Assembly (NCBI RefSeq): GCF_004005475.1 | Contig: NZ_RZTZ01000002.1 | Coordinates: forward strand, 620,001 to 684,000 | Origin: Niallia taxi | GTDB taxonomy: Bacteria > Bacillota > Bacilli > Bacillales > Cytobacillaceae | Length of the DNA: 64,000 nt | Reading direction: 5' to 3' | Part shown: one piece after another, positions 1 through 8,740 of the stretch | How positions within the stretch are numbered: the first letter of the stretch is position 1 | How the letters are laid out: every line of letters starts with the position of its first letter | The notes under the pieces: generated by a model | The model's input: the letters and a program-made list of their open reading frames with translations, nothing else | Told to the model about the DNA's origin: nothing | The model's database searches: none | Position numbers and translations under genes: made by a program

Positions 1-1
1 T

Positions 2-424
2 GAACGATATTCTATTGAGCCACTATGGGAAAAATTAATTGATCAATATATAGCGGCAGACAAAAAAGAAGAAGTGGAAGTCGACCATAAGAAAGAAACG
101 GATTTATATACATGCTTTGAACAGGAATTTGGCAGACCGCTGTCTCCATTTGAAATAGAGACATTAGGTATGTGGCTTGACGATGACCATCATGATACGG
201 TCATCATTAAAGCGGCCTTAAAAGAGGCAGTTATCTCTGGAAAGCTGAACTTTCGCTATATTGACAGGATATTATTTGAATGGAAAAAGAATGGAATTAA
301 AACACTCCAACAGGCGCAGAACCATGGAAAGAAATTCCGTTCCTATCAATCAAGTAATAAGGAGCAAGAGCCAGAGGCACCAAAAACAAAATCCGTTCAA
401 TTTTATAATTGGCTGGAGCAATAA
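2..424 (+). CDS. dnaD: DNA replication initiation protein DnaD, C-terminal part (5' end outside window)
   Basis: The open frame enters from the left edge with no start codon in the window and runs to a TAA. The visible ~140 residues hold the C-terminal DnaD/DnaB-like DNA-binding domain (motifs such as FGRPLSPFEIETLGMW and YIDRILFEWKKNGI). DnaD loads the replicative helicase with DnaB/DnaI at oriC and during PriA-dependent restart. The downstream nth-ypoC order is the same as in B. subtilis, which supports the call. A GTG at 74 is only an internal codon, since the same frame continues upstream with conserved-looking sequence. Confidence 0.93.
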   Translation, partial: ERYSIEPLWEKLIDQYIAADKKEEVEVDHKKETDLYTCFEQEFGRPLSPFEIETLGMWLDDDHHDTVIIKAALKEAVISGKLNFRYIDRILFEWKKNGIKTLQQAQNHGKKFRSYQSSNKEQEPEAPKTKSVQFYNWLEQ

Positions 425-506
425 AAAAGCAAAAGGAGGCTGTTGGAACTCTCTTTTCCTAATGTGGTATAAGGAGAAGGGAACGGCAGTCTCTGCTTTT
501 TTATAA
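424..506 (+). terminator. Imperfect hairpin with T-run after dnaD
   Basis: An A-rich left arm ending in AAAAGC (about 425-430) and the right arm CTGCTTTTTTAT (about 496-507) enclose further imperfect pairing between a TCTCTTTTCC stretch and a GGAGAAGGGA stretch. This looks like a leaky terminator between dnaD and nth. The pairing is imperfect, so this is a weak call. Confidence 0.35.
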
Positions 507-579
507 GGAAAACGAATAGTGATTATATATAGCCAAAGAGCTGCTTCTTTGGGAAAACTAGCAAAAAGGGCTGAAGAAA

Positions 580-1239
580 ATGCTGAAAAAAGATCAGATT
601 AGACATTGTCTTGATGTAATGGGTGAAATGTTTCCTGAAGCACATTGTGAGCTTGTGCATGCAAACCCATTTGAACTAGTAATCGCGGTTGCTTTATCCG
701 CCCAGTGCACTGACGTTTTAGTAAATAAAGTAACAAAAGACCTATTTCAAAAATATAAAACACCAGAGGACTATTTAAGTGTGCCATTAGAAGAATTGCA
801 AGATGATATTCGTTCTATTGGTTTATATCGAAATAAGGCAAAGAATATTCAAAAGCTGTGTCAAATGCTTTTAGAAACATACAATGGCGAGGTTCCAAAG
901 GATAGAGATGAATTGATTAATCTTCCCGGAGTTGGCAGAAAAACAGCTAATGTTGTTGTATCTGTTGCCTATAATATTCCGGCGATTGCTGTTGACACCC
1001 ATGTGGAAAGAGTTAGCAAACGATTAGGCTTTTGTCGTTGGAAGGATTCTGTGCTTGAGGTGGAGAAAGCATTAATGAAAAAAGTGCCAGAAGAGGAATG
1101 GTCTGTTACACATCATCGAATGATATTTTTTGGAAGATATCATTGTAAAGCTCAAAACCCGCAATGTGAGGTATGCCCACTTCTAACAGAGTGCAGAGAA
1201 GGCAAAAAGCGAATGAAAAAAGCCGGTGTTCTTGTATGA
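580..1239 (+). CDS. nth: Endonuclease III (DNA glycosylase/AP lyase)
   Basis: Base-excision repair enzyme of 219 residues that removes oxidised pyrimidines and cleaves abasic sites. The helix-hairpin-helix LPGVGRKTA carries catalytic Lys121, and the VDTHV segment carries Asp139. The C-terminus has the 4Fe-4S loop with Cys spacing C-X6-C-X2-C-X5-C. Length and motifs are normal for the family. The stop overlaps the ypoC start (ATGA), so the two are co-translated as in B. subtilis. Confidence 0.97.
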   Translation: MLKKDQIRHCLDVMGEMFPEAHCELVHANPFELVIAVALSAQCTDVLVNKVTKDLFQKYKTPEDYLSVPLEELQDDIRSIGLYRNKAKNIQKLCQMLLETYNGEVPKDRDELINLPGVGRKTANVVVSVAYNIPAIAVDTHVERVSKRLGFCRWKDSVLEVEKALMKKVPEEEWSVTHHRMIFFGRYHCKAQNPQCEVCPLLTECREGKKRMKKAGVLV

Positions 1240-1748
1240 CGAACCCGATTCTCCTTGATATACCTAATGAGTTGAAGCATCAATCCCTTCAGTCAGAAGA
1301 CGAAAAAATAGAGGTGATTTGTGCTGAGACCTTTCAGGCAGAGCGTCCATTTATGCATGATGCAGCCTTTTATCATGGTCATCAAACAATGCTCCCTTGG
1401 CAAGGAGAAAATGTAAAAGAATGTGTTTCTGCTGTTTTTATCTTGTGGAAAGGGATAAGCTCAGAAGTGGAGGAAGCCGTTAAAAGCAGGGATAAAAAGA
1501 GTACGGTTGTTCTTATGGAAAAAGGGATCCGGTTGTTTTTAGAATGCTTGTATTGGTCCAATGATATGCCTGTTAACATCAAAGATGGTATATTCGCACG
1601 AGAACTTAAGATAAAGCCGTTTAACGGTCTGGAGAGGCTTTTATACATCCTATCAAGACCAGGCGGCTATCATTCCTATCGCCAGCTGGATGAGTTATTT
1701 AAAGAGCTGGAAAAACAGTTTGCCATAAAAATGATTAAACGTAAATAA
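1236..1748 (+). CDS. ypoC: YpoC family protein
   Basis: About 170 residues, starting at the ATG that overlaps the nth stop. The same frame is open further upstream inside nth, but the ATGA overlap is the typical coupled start. The protein has no catalytic motif I recognise. It is assigned by position (dnaD-nth-ypoC facing ponA) and by the basic, helical C-terminus (YRQLDELFKELEKQFA). Function is not known. A shared terminator separates it from the convergent ponA. Confidence 0.75.
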   Translation: MTNPILLDIPNELKHQSLQSEDEKIEVICAETFQAERPFMHDAAFYHGHQTMLPWQGENVKECVSAVFILWKGISSEVEEAVKSRDKKSTVVLMEKGIRLFLECLYWSNDMPVNIKDGIFARELKIKPFNGLERLLYILSRPGGYHSYRQLDELFKELEKQFAIKMIKRK

Positions 1749-1785
1749 AAAAATCGTTCCCCTATAAGGGAGAACGATTTTTTTT
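1746..1785. terminator. Bidirectional terminator between ypoC and ponA
   Basis: The arms AAATCGTTC and GAACGATTT, with inner CCC/GGG pairing, form a stem flanked by an A-run on the left and a T-run on the right. It can therefore stop transcription from both convergent genes. Confidence 0.85.
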
Positions 1786-4510
1786 ATGGTGTTGTTGTGC
1801 TTTGTTGAGTTTGGTCAGCAGAATCTTCTGTCTGTGTCGATTCATCAGCCTCATTTTCATCTGGCTCATCTTCATTTTCATCAGGTTCATCTGCTTCTTC
1901 ATCATCTTTATTGTTGCCATTACCATTACCGTTGTTTCCGTTGTTGTTACCATTGCCGTTGCCGTTATTACCGTTGTTGTCACCATTACCATTACCGTTA
2001 TTATTGTTCTTTTTATCCTCTTCAGTGCCTGTATTTTGATCATCTGTCGTTGTGTCATCGTCGACCGTTTCATTTTCATCTGTTGCAGGCTGTTCCTCAA
2101 GCTTCGCAGGAACCTTAACTGATGCGGAAACAGCGTCACTTGTCATGCTGCTGCTCTTAGCTGTAATCGTAAAGGTGTAAGTACTGTCAGGATCAGGTTT
2201 AGCGATCTTGAGACTCGTATCAGATGTGGTTGTCAGCTGCTCTGCAGCACCACCATTGATACTAACACTCACATCAAATTTCACATCACTTGTATCCCCA
2301 TAGCTCCATGACAGATTTACGGCATCATTATCTTTATCATAAGAAGCTTTAGCGTTTTTGGCCGGATCTAGTTTATTGTACTTCTCCGAAACCTTTTGAA
2401 CCATATTGCCCTTGACCGCATATTCAGTCAAGATTTGGCTGCTAGGTGTGTAGCTGCTTGCAAGTCTTGCCGGATATGTGCCTTTTTCAATGCTGACCTT
2501 TTCTACACTGTCAGGCATTTTGAAATCGGCTGTTTCCACATCTTGCGAAATGTATTGCATGATGTTTTTAAAGAGCAGCTGGGCAATTCTTTGGTCGTTG
2601 CTGACCGTGTTTGAACGTAAATAGTTTTGCCTTTTTTCATAACCGGTCCAAACTGCCATTGTGTAATTCGTTGTATATCCCGCAAACCAGGCATCAGGTG
2701 AAGCACCTGCTGGAATATTGTATTTTTGCATTTCATCAGTAGAATAGTTTGTCGTACCTGTTTTTCCTGCCATAGGCAAGCCAGGAACGTTTGCAGTTGA
2801 TCCTGTACCATATGCTGAGTTAACAACACTTTTCAGCATGTCTGTAATCATAAATGCTGTATAATCCTGCATTGCCACTTCTGATTCAGGCTCCATATTA
2901 ATTTTTGTGCCATCATTTAATGTAAAGTAGCGGACAGAGTGAGGTGTATTGTATACTCCTTCATTACCAAACGCACTATACGCACCGGCAAGCTGAAGGC
3001 TAGTAATTCCTTCATCTTTACCACCAAGTCCACCGATAGAATATGATTCGTACATTTCATTAAGTGTAATACCTAAGTTGCTTGCGAATTGCTGCGCGTT
3101 ATCGGCCCCAGCTGCACGGAATGCTTCCAATGCTGGAATATTTCTGGATCGTGCTAATGCCTCACGAATAGACATAGAACCAAGGAACTTGTTATCAAAG
3201 TTATTGATAGGCGTTTTAGCTGTATCATTATACGTTGTCGGCTTATCCTCAACCGTTTCGTATGTGCCCCATTTTAAATACTCAATTGCAGGACCATAGT
3301 CAAGGATTGGTTTAATTGTTGAACCTGGCTGACGCGGGTTTTCTGTTGCGTAGTTGAAGCCGAGCTTCACATCAGGATCACGGTCACCGCCAAGTGCGAG
3401 AATTCCGCCTGTTTTCGTATCAAGCAAGCTGATACCCGCTTGGAAGTCCTCATCAGGGAATTCGACGATATTGCCTTCATACATGACTTTATCAACATAA
3501 TCCTGTGCCTTTGTATCCAATGTTGTATGAATTTCCAAACCATCTGTATACACATTGACATCTGGATATTTATCTTCGATTTCGGAAATGACTTGCTTAA
3601 TAAATGGATCATATTTCATGTCAGAAGTTTCTCTTTTATCTTCTGCTACAAGTGAATCTGTTAATGAGGCAGCTTGTGCTTCCTTCATTTCGGAATCATT
3701 AATATATCCATGCTGGTTCATTAAGGACAAAACAATATTACGGCGCTTTTCTGCTCTATCCGGGTTTTTAAATGGATTATATGCGTTAGGTGCCTGTGGC
3801 ATACCTGCAAGCATTGCCGCTTCTGGCAATGTTAGCTCATCCAAGTCCTTATCAAAGTAAACCTTTGCAGCTGTTTTAACACCGCTCATGTTTTCTGACA
3901 TGAAAATTTTGTTTACATACATTTCGAATATTTCCTGCTTCGTATACTTACGCTCAAGCTGGATAGCAAGCCAAGCTTCCTGTGCTTTACGAGACAGCGT
4001 TTTTTGCGGCTGGTTAAAGAAGAAGTTTTTCACAACCTGCTGTGTGATTGTACTTGCTCCTTCTGATCCAAAGCCATTTGTAAAGTTAGCAATAACCGCA
4101 CCGCCTAAACGGATCGGATCAATACCATGATGCTTAAAGAATCGTGAGTCCTCTGTAGCGATAAACGCATCCTTAACAAGGTCGGGAATATCTTCATACT
4201 TAACATAATCCCTGTTAACGGCTCCGATCTTTTCAATTGGTTTATCATCCTTGTCATAAATAGTCGAGGAAATAGAGTCCTTTAAGACGCTCTCATTAAG
4301 CTCAGGAGCATCCTTGACCATCACCGCAAAGGTAATTGCCCCTGCAATAATCCCGATGATACCAAGGCTGATTAGCACGAGGAAAATTCGTTTGAAAATC
4401 TGCTTCGCGCCTTTCTTTTTGCCCTTTGGCTTTTTTTCCTTCGGCTTTTTATTATTCTCTGATTGGAGCTGCTTACGGCGCTCCTCTCGCGTTTGGTATT
4501 TATCTGTCAT
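1784..4510 (-). CDS. ponA: Penicillin-binding protein 1A/1B, bifunctional transglycosylase-transpeptidase
   Basis: Class A PBP of 908 residues that polymerises and crosslinks peptidoglycan outside the membrane. It has a very basic cytoplasmic N-terminus (residues 1-40) and one membrane segment (about 41-65). The GT51 domain follows, with the EDSRFF motif (Glu120) and STITQQ near 153. The transpeptidase domain has S397-T-I-K400, S455-R-N457 and K583-T-G585. A fibronectin-III-like domain lies at roughly 735-815, followed by a low-complexity Asn/Gly then Asp/Glu tail. The ATG at 4510 has an AAGGTAGG-type ribosome site. It lies downstream of recU, as in the B. subtilis recU-ponA operon. Confidence 0.96.
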   Translation of the reverse strand: MTDKYQTREERRKQLQSENNKKPKEKKPKGKKKGAKQIFKRIFLVLISLGIIGIIAGAITFAVMVKDAPELNESVLKDSISSTIYDKDDKPIEKIGAVNRDYVKYEDIPDLVKDAFIATEDSRFFKHHGIDPIRLGGAVIANFTNGFGSEGASTITQQVVKNFFFNQPQKTLSRKAQEAWLAIQLERKYTKQEIFEMYVNKIFMSENMSGVKTAAKVYFDKDLDELTLPEAAMLAGMPQAPNAYNPFKNPDRAEKRRNIVLSLMNQHGYINDSEMKEAQAASLTDSLVAEDKRETSDMKYDPFIKQVISEIEDKYPDVNVYTDGLEIHTTLDTKAQDYVDKVMYEGNIVEFPDEDFQAGISLLDTKTGGILALGGDRDPDVKLGFNYATENPRQPGSTIKPILDYGPAIEYLKWGTYETVEDKPTTYNDTAKTPINNFDNKFLGSMSIREALARSRNIPALEAFRAAGADNAQQFASNLGITLNEMYESYSIGGLGGKDEGITSLQLAGAYSAFGNEGVYNTPHSVRYFTLNDGTKINMEPESEVAMQDYTAFMITDMLKSVVNSAYGTGSTANVPGLPMAGKTGTTNYSTDEMQKYNIPAGASPDAWFAGYTTNYTMAVWTGYEKRQNYLRSNTVSNDQRIAQLLFKNIMQYISQDVETADFKMPDSVEKVSIEKGTYPARLASSYTPSSQILTEYAVKGNMVQKVSEKYNKLDPAKNAKASYDKDNDAVNLSWSYGDTSDVKFDVSVSINGGAAEQLTTTSDTSLKIAKPDPDSTYTFTITAKSSSMTSDAVSASVKVPAKLEEQPATDENETVDDDTTTDDQNTGTEEDKKNNNNGNGNGDNNGNNGNGNGNNNGNNGNGNGNNKDDEEADEPDENEDEPDENEADESTQTEDSADQTQQSTTTP
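1905..2012 (-). repeat. Asn/Gly-coding short tandem repeat at the 3' end of ponA
   Basis: Degenerate trinucleotide and hexanucleotide units (AAC, GGT, AAT, GGC in coding sense) encode three rounds of an approximately 11-residue NNGNNGNGNG-like unit in the extracellular tail of PonA. The run is followed by an acidic DE-rich stretch. Such runs can change length by replication slippage without breaking the frame. Confidence 0.8.
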
Positions 4511-4556
4511 ACTAGTTCCTACCTTTCTTTTCCAAAAACAAAAGCAAAGAAATCAC

Positions 4557-5162
4557 TTAATTGAAGCTATAAAGATAATCTATTACTCTAATATAGTCAA
4601 TCCTCGCCTGAAAGCCAAGTGCTATCGGATGGGCGCTTTGCTTGAGCTCATCCTTTGTTATAGACTTTCTTCCTCCCTCTATCATTCTATCCCAAAACAG
4701 GAAGAGCTTTTCCGCCTCTAAATAGAATATCTCATCTGTTGTGGAAAATCGAATAATAACAAAACAGATTCCATTTTGATCGCAAACTGAACGCATATGC
4801 TTAATTTGATGATCATGGAAGTTATTAAGCGGGAAGGATGTCCCGTGCTTTGTTTCCTTAGCTTCAAAATCAATGTATTTGCCTTTATATACCCCATTAT
4901 AATCCGTTGTAGACGCCTGTTTAAAGTATGCCTCTTTTATAACAGCGGCACTCCTTTTTGGGTAATCTACTTTAACAATTTGGACAGGAGTCGGCTTTTT
5001 ATGGATGACTGCTTTACCAAGTTCCAAATAGTATTGGTTGGTTATGTTAATGTCCTCTTCTAGTGTCATGCCCCGATTGCTGTAGCTTTGTTTTTTTACA
5101 GATGGGCTAATTGATTTTACAGCAGGGATGTATTTTTTTCCGTTTGGATAATGCAGTTTCAC
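4557..5162 (-). CDS. recU: Holliday junction resolvase RecU
   Basis: Resolves four-way junctions in recombination and DNA repair, and is the Gram-positive counterpart of RuvC. The 201 residues carry the family active site with Asp87, Glu100 and Lys102 (context [19 protein letters not shown]), within one residue of the B. subtilis numbering. The N-terminal YSNRG motif and normal length support an intact gene. It precedes ponA by 46 nt on the same strand, the conserved recU-ponA pairing that links replication/recombination with wall synthesis. Confidence 0.95.
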   Translation of the reverse strand: MKLHYPNGKKYIPAVKSISPSVKKQSYSNRGMTLEEDINITNQYYLELGKAVIHKKPTPVQIVKVDYPKRSAAVIKEAYFKQASTTDYNGVYKGKYIDFEAKETKHGTSFPLNNFHDHQIKHMRSVCDQNGICFVIIRFSTTDEIFYLEAEKLFLFWDRMIEGGRKSITKDELKQSAHPIALGFQARIDYIRVIDYLYSFN

Positions 5163-5252
5163 CTTTTCACCTCGCAGCTTCTAACCTTAAAGAATAACTT
5201 CGTGATAACAACAAACAATATAACATAATTTCCGAAAAAGAAGGTGTCTTTT

Positions 5253-6245
5253 GTGATAGGTATAAATGAGCATTTCTTATCAGTTGAAGAGAAGCAACTT
5301 ATAAAAGACATACGCTATTTAACAGAAAAAAATAACTTGGATAATATATCAAGAACAAATTGTTATCTCGAGTATTATACCATGAACAAAGAAATCCACT
5401 GGTCCTTCCTTGCGAGCCTAGTGTCACGTAATGCAGGCTGGAATATGTGTGACTTGGCTGGCACTTGGTTTCCTTTATCCTTAAACGAGCAAACTAGACT
5501 CAATTTATTTGCCACATACGAACGGGCAAACTGGATGATTTTCCAGGATGCATACCCACAGCTGCTCCTCTATGAGTATTCGACGAAAAAGAATGTGCCA
5601 ATGTTTCATTTACTGCAATATTTTTCTGTTTCCTCCTTTATGGAAAAGGAATGGCTGCACTTTTGGCTCTATAAAAATAAGGAGAGGCTTGTCTATAGTC
5701 TTATCATTAACGAACAAAATGTGATCGAGAACCCAATAATAAAAAATAAGCTGTTCCAAAAAGAGGTTTTTCATACATTGGCTTACAGGTTTCAAGACCT
5801 GCTTCGCTTTAGCTCTGTGTTTTTTCCAACATTAAATGGCGACATATACGGAAGAAGTGTTTCTTCCTTCCGTTCACTGGACCGCAGGATAGAGCTTGGC
5901 AAAGAACTGTATACAATTCTCTTTCAAAAGAATCTGCATCCCATCTTTTTAGAGTTTGCTTTAAAGGTTGTTCACACTGGATCAAGGGCGGATTATGAAA
6001 AATACGTATACCCTAAACACCGTAATAACACACCGATGCTGCGAATGAGCTATCCTGTCATGACACAAAAGCCATTTACTAGTGTAGATTGGAGCAAGAC
6101 AACGAAAGTGAAGGCAAAGTGGAAAAAACACGCACGTCCATTTAAAGAAGCTATTTTAATTACAGATTGGTATAAAAATAAACAAGAACAGCTGCATAAG
6201 CTTATAAAGCTAGAAACAATTATTTTATATTGGAAGAAAAGGTAA
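5253..6245 (+). CDS. yppC: DUF2515 family protein YppC
   Basis: About 330 residues, divergent from recU as in B. subtilis. The GTG at 5253 is chosen because AAGAAGGTG sits six bases before it; an in-frame GTG at 5244 lies within that ribosome-binding site. The protein is rich in aromatic residues (Trp, Tyr, Phe) and His, has no signal peptide and no catalytic signature that I recognise. The call rests on position and on the DUF2515-like opening (segments ISRTNCYLEYY and SRNAGWNMCDLAG). Function unknown. Confidence 0.8.
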   Translation: MIGINEHFLSVEEKQLIKDIRYLTEKNNLDNISRTNCYLEYYTMNKEIHWSFLASLVSRNAGWNMCDLAGTWFPLSLNEQTRLNLFATYERANWMIFQDAYPQLLLYEYSTKKNVPMFHLLQYFSVSSFMEKEWLHFWLYKNKERLVYSLIINEQNVIENPIIKNKLFQKEVFHTLAYRFQDLLRFSSVFFPTLNGDIYGRSVSSFRSLDRRIELGKELYTILFQKNLHPIFLEFALKVVHTGSRADYEKYVYPKHRNNTPMLRMSYPVMTQKPFTSVDWSKTTKVKAKWKKHARPFKEAILITDWYKNKQEQLHKLIKLETIILYWKKR

Positions 6246-6380
6246 ATGTCGAATCAATGAAGGGGGATTGGTGAATTCTTGCTTTCTTTGACGAATCACT
6301 TCTAGTTTTGTCATGCGTGCAGGACTTAAAAGGAAAAAGGAGAATTCAGTATACACAAAACGGAGCTTGGAGGGGATTAA

Positions 6381-6638
6381 ATGTCTGTTTATAATAAAGA
6401 GGAATTGCTGAAAATGCTGCAAGGAATTCAAGAGGACGTGGAAGAGCTCGATGTTTTATTAAGAAACAGAAACGAATCAGTTAAGAAGGATATTATTTTG
6501 CATGAAAGAACACTTGATCATTTGGAAAGAGAGCTTACAGCTTTAGAAAGCAGATGCTTTAATACGCAAGAGGAAAAAGAGTATGTAACAGCAATCTTAA
6601 AAAGGCCAGTATCTTTAAAACTTGAACTAGGATCATAA
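6381..6638 (+). CDS. Small coiled-coil-like protein at the yppD position
   Basis: The 85 residues follow a strong GGAGGGG ribosome site. The sequence is charged and predicted helical throughout (KMLQGIQEDVEELDVLL; HERTLDHLERELTALESR), consistent with a short coiled coil. It lies where B. subtilis has yppD, but I cannot confirm homology by eye. Probably transcribed with yppC and yppE. Function unknown. Confidence 0.7.
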   Translation: MSVYNKEELLKMLQGIQEDVEELDVLLRNRNESVKKDIILHERTLDHLERELTALESRCFNTQEEKEYVTAILKRPVSLKLELGS

Positions 6639-6688
6639 AAGCAATAAAATAGAGGGAAAACATGTGTTACGGGTAATGGAGTGCAGTT

Positions 6689-7045
6689 ATGATAAATAGT
6701 CAACGTTTGAGAGAATTAACAGAAGAATTACATGCTTGTGCTGATTATTTGGTTGACGTCTTCCAAAAAGTTAAAGCAAGCCAGGAAAGCAAGGACTTTT
6801 ACGAGGTAGTTAGGCCATATGCAAACAAAGTAGCAGAACTGAATGCAGAGTGGAAGGAAATAGCAGAATTGTGGGTGAAAACGGAAAAGCCGCTTTATCT
6901 TCACCCAAGTCAAATTAGCACAGCGTCTGATCATTTGGAAGTAATTTCAATTCAGGCCTTTTATAAGGAAACAAGTAGAAAAAGATTTATGGATTCAGCC
7001 AAGTCAGTACAATTTATATTACAGACTGTTTTAGACAGACTATAA
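6689..7045 (+). CDS. yppE: DUF1798 family protein YppE
   Basis: 118 residues, all helical by composition, matching the YppE/DUF1798 four-helix-bundle family (segments FYEVVRPYANKV and YLHPSQI). The family has a solved fold but no established function. It sits in the conserved yppC-yppE-yppG order. The ATG is preceded by a weak GGAG. Confidence 0.82.
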   Translation: MINSQRLRELTEELHACADYLVDVFQKVKASQESKDFYEVVRPYANKVAELNAEWKEIAELWVKTEKPLYLHPSQISTASDHLEVISIQAFYKETSRKRFMDSAKSVQFILQTVLDRL

Positions 7046-7061
7046 AGATCAGCATAATGTT
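7034..7061 (+). promoter_or_regulatory. Possible sigma-K promoter for yppG
   Basis: AC, then 16 bases, then CATAATGTT matches the late mother-cell consensus AC-N16-CATAnnnTA with one mismatch. It would start transcription just past the ATG at 7057, making that ATG unusable and leaving 7195 as the start of yppG. Weak on its own; supported by the coat-like nature of the product. Confidence 0.3.
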
Positions 7062-7194
7062 TCTGGCAATGATGGTACTCTTGTACCTTGCTAAGGAAGC
7101 ATTATTTTTTTTGATGTTGTTACAATACCAAGTAGGCACCATTGGGCACATTTTTCATAAGATAAAAAGGGAGTATGAACAGGAGGGGTTTTCT

Positions 7195-7752
7195 ATGAAC
7201 CAAAATATAAATATGCATGCACCATATTACGAGCATGCCTACATGAACGGCCATGCTTCATACCCCCAAAACATTCACTTTCAGCAGCATGGCCGCGCAT
7301 TCAATCCATACATGAATATGAATCAAGGCTGGAACGGGATGATGAATCAGAATCATGCCGCACAAATGTACGGCAATGAAAACAATCAACCGTATTATCA
7401 GCAGCAGCAAGCTTATTCTGGTTATGAGCAAAATCAACATTATTTCCACCCGCAAAATGCCTATAAGCCGAACAATCAAAATGTGTTTCAAAATCCGCTG
7501 CAACAGCAAGAAGAGGTATATCAACATCAACCAATGATGCAAAACATGCAGCAGCAATATATGAATCCTTATCCGAAGCAATCATTTATCCCCAAAAAAC
7601 AAGGCAATATGAAAGGGTTAATGAATTCATTCAAAACACAGGATGGCACATTTGACTTCAATAAAATGCTTGATACAGCAGGAATGATGATGAATGCGAT
7701 GAATCAGGTTACAGGTGTGGTCAAGGGGGTAGGAGGAATATTCAAAGTGTAG
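7195..7752 (+). CDS. yppG: YppG-type, Gln/Asn/Met/Tyr-rich spore-coat-like protein
   Basis: The start at 7195 has a perfect AGGAGGGG ribosome site. The frame is open back to 7057, but that ATG has no such site. The 185 residues consist of a His/Asn/Gln/Tyr/Met-rich low-complexity body and an ordered end (MKGLMNSFKTQDGTFDFNKML, residues about 135-160, then a MNAMNQVTG helix). This architecture is that of the YppG family, annotated as coat-associated in Bacillus. Low-complexity Tyr/Gln proteins are typical of crosslinked coat layers. A terminator follows. Confidence 0.8.
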   Translation: MNQNINMHAPYYEHAYMNGHASYPQNIHFQQHGRAFNPYMNMNQGWNGMMNQNHAAQMYGNENNQPYYQQQQAYSGYEQNQHYFHPQNAYKPNNQNVFQNPLQQQEEVYQHQPMMQNMQQQYMNPYPKQSFIPKKQGNMKGLMNSFKTQDGTFDFNKMLDTAGMMMNAMNQVTGVVKGVGGIFKV

Positions 7753-7773
7753 CAGGCGGGAATGATCATAAAA

Positions 7774-7806
7774 AAACTTGCTGCCAAAAGCAGCAAGTTT
7801 TTTGCC
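7774..7806. terminator. Terminator between yppG and ypzG
   Basis: A perfect ten-base stem AAACTTGCTG/CAGCAAGTTT with a CCAAAAG loop lies between two convergent genes, with an A-run before and a T-run after. It can serve both strands. Confidence 0.9.
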
Positions 7807-7818
7807 TTTTCTTTTCTC

Positions 7819-7971
7819 TTACCAGCGATGGGCTTTTGCATTGCTTCGCAAAATAAGATTATTCCTAGAAACTTCCGTATGTCCATTTACTTGAGACTTG
7901 GAACGTTTAGGTCTAGTCCAATTGTGATGAAAAAGCTCAGAATGAGAATCCAAATTATCTTTGTAGCTCAT
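7819..7971 (-). CDS. ypzG: YpzG family small protein (50 aa)
   Basis: A 50-residue gene read from the complement: it begins MSYKDNLDSHSELFHHNWTR and ends RSNAKAHRW. The HHNWTRPKRSKSQVNGHTE core and the AHRW end match my knowledge of the YpzG family of short, basic Bacillus proteins that are often listed among sporulation-associated small proteins. The ATG follows AAGAGGTGATTTG, a good ribosome-binding site. It is convergent with yppG. Confidence 0.85.
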   Translation of the reverse strand: MSYKDNLDSHSELFHHNWTRPKRSKSQVNGHTEVSRNNLILRSNAKAHRW

Positions 7972-8002
7972 CAAATCACCTCTTAGCAAGATTTAAAGAA
8001 AA

Positions 8003-8045
8003 AGGAATGTCCAAAAAGGAATGAACCTTTGTGGAACATCCTTTA
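8003..8045 (-). terminator. Possible terminator downstream of the Hsp20 gene
   Basis: On the complement, AAGGATGTTCCA pairs imperfectly with TGGACATTCCTT, followed by TTTCTTT. It lies between the Hsp20 gene and ypzG, so it may partly separate them. Confidence 0.35.
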
Positions 8046-8090
8046 GTATGTGTCAATTATCCTTTCTTTACTCACGACTAGATTTTTATA

Positions 8091-8567
8091 TTATGAATGG
8101 ATACTAATTTTTTTCCCTTTTTGTTTTTTGACAGTGATTGTCAACAGTCCATTTTGATAAACTGCTTTTACTTTCTTTTCGTCGACAGGATAGGGGAGAG
8201 CTATTGTTCTTGCACTTTGCTTGTATGTTTGGCTTTTATGAATGATTTGCTGCTTATTATTTTCCTCTTGAACAATCTCTAAATGGGTAACACTAATTGT
8301 GATACGGTTATCCATTATATCTATGTGTATTTGTTCTTTGTTTACTCCTGGCAGCTCTGCTGTGATGACATGTTCGTTCTCTGTTTCCTTAACAGAAACA
8401 GGGAAGGACACATTCGGAAAAGGATTGCTGAAGAACTCATCCATTGATTGCAGGAAGTTCTTTACAGGCTTTTCCTGAAAAAATTGGTTCATGGATCTTT
8501 TGAAAAATCCAAAGTTCTCCTGTCTGGCAGAATCGTTTTTTCTAGGGTCTGTTGGAAATTGCGACAT
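8091..8567 (-). CDS. Hsp20/alpha-crystallin family protein, probable spore-coat type
   Basis: The 158 residues carry an alpha-crystallin domain at about 55-150 (VKETENEHVITAELPGVNKE; NGLLTITVKKQK), the fold of small heat-shock chaperones. B. subtilis has coat proteins of this class (CotM, CotP), both made late in sporulation. A good sigma-K-type promoter sits just upstream, which favours a coat role over a heat-shock role; I do not assign CotM or CotP. The ATG at 8567 follows AAAAGGAGGATGTCGCAAG, in which GATGTCGCAA is repeated across the start codon. Confidence 0.88.
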   Translation of the reverse strand: MSQFPTDPRKNDSARQENFGFFKRSMNQFFQEKPVKNFLQSMDEFFSNPFPNVSFPVSVKETENEHVITAELPGVNKEQIHIDIMDNRITISVTHLEIVQEENNKQQIIHKSQTYKQSARTIALPYPVDEKKVKAVYQNGLLTITVKKQKGKKISIHS

Positions 8568-8604
8568 CTTGCGACATCCTCCTTTTTGTTAAGCATTTTT
8601 GATT

Positions 8605-8631
8605 TAGTTTATGCACGTATGAAAGGTGGGT
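8605..8631 (-). promoter_or_regulatory. Sigma-K-type promoter for the Hsp20 gene
   Basis: On the complement, AC, 16 bases, then CATAAACTA matches the sigma-K pattern AC-N16-CATAnnnTA at every defined position. It would start transcription about 30 nt before the Hsp20 start codon. Confidence 0.55.
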
Positions 8632-8740
8632 GCTTATCCGATAAAATTGGTTAAAATAAACTGGAGAATTACCTATTTTAAAATAATCGACAAATAGCTA
8701 AAATAAAATTAAAAACAAAGCATATAAGGAGTTAATAGTT

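Noticed and set aside
1786-2139. Several long frames antisense to the ponA 3' end
   Set aside because: They come from the Asn/Gly and Asp/Glu codon repeats on the other strand and have no ribosome sites.
7057-7194. ATG at 7057 as the start of yppG
   Set aside because: No ribosome-binding site there, while 7195 has AGGAGGGG. The extra residues do not look like the family N-terminus.
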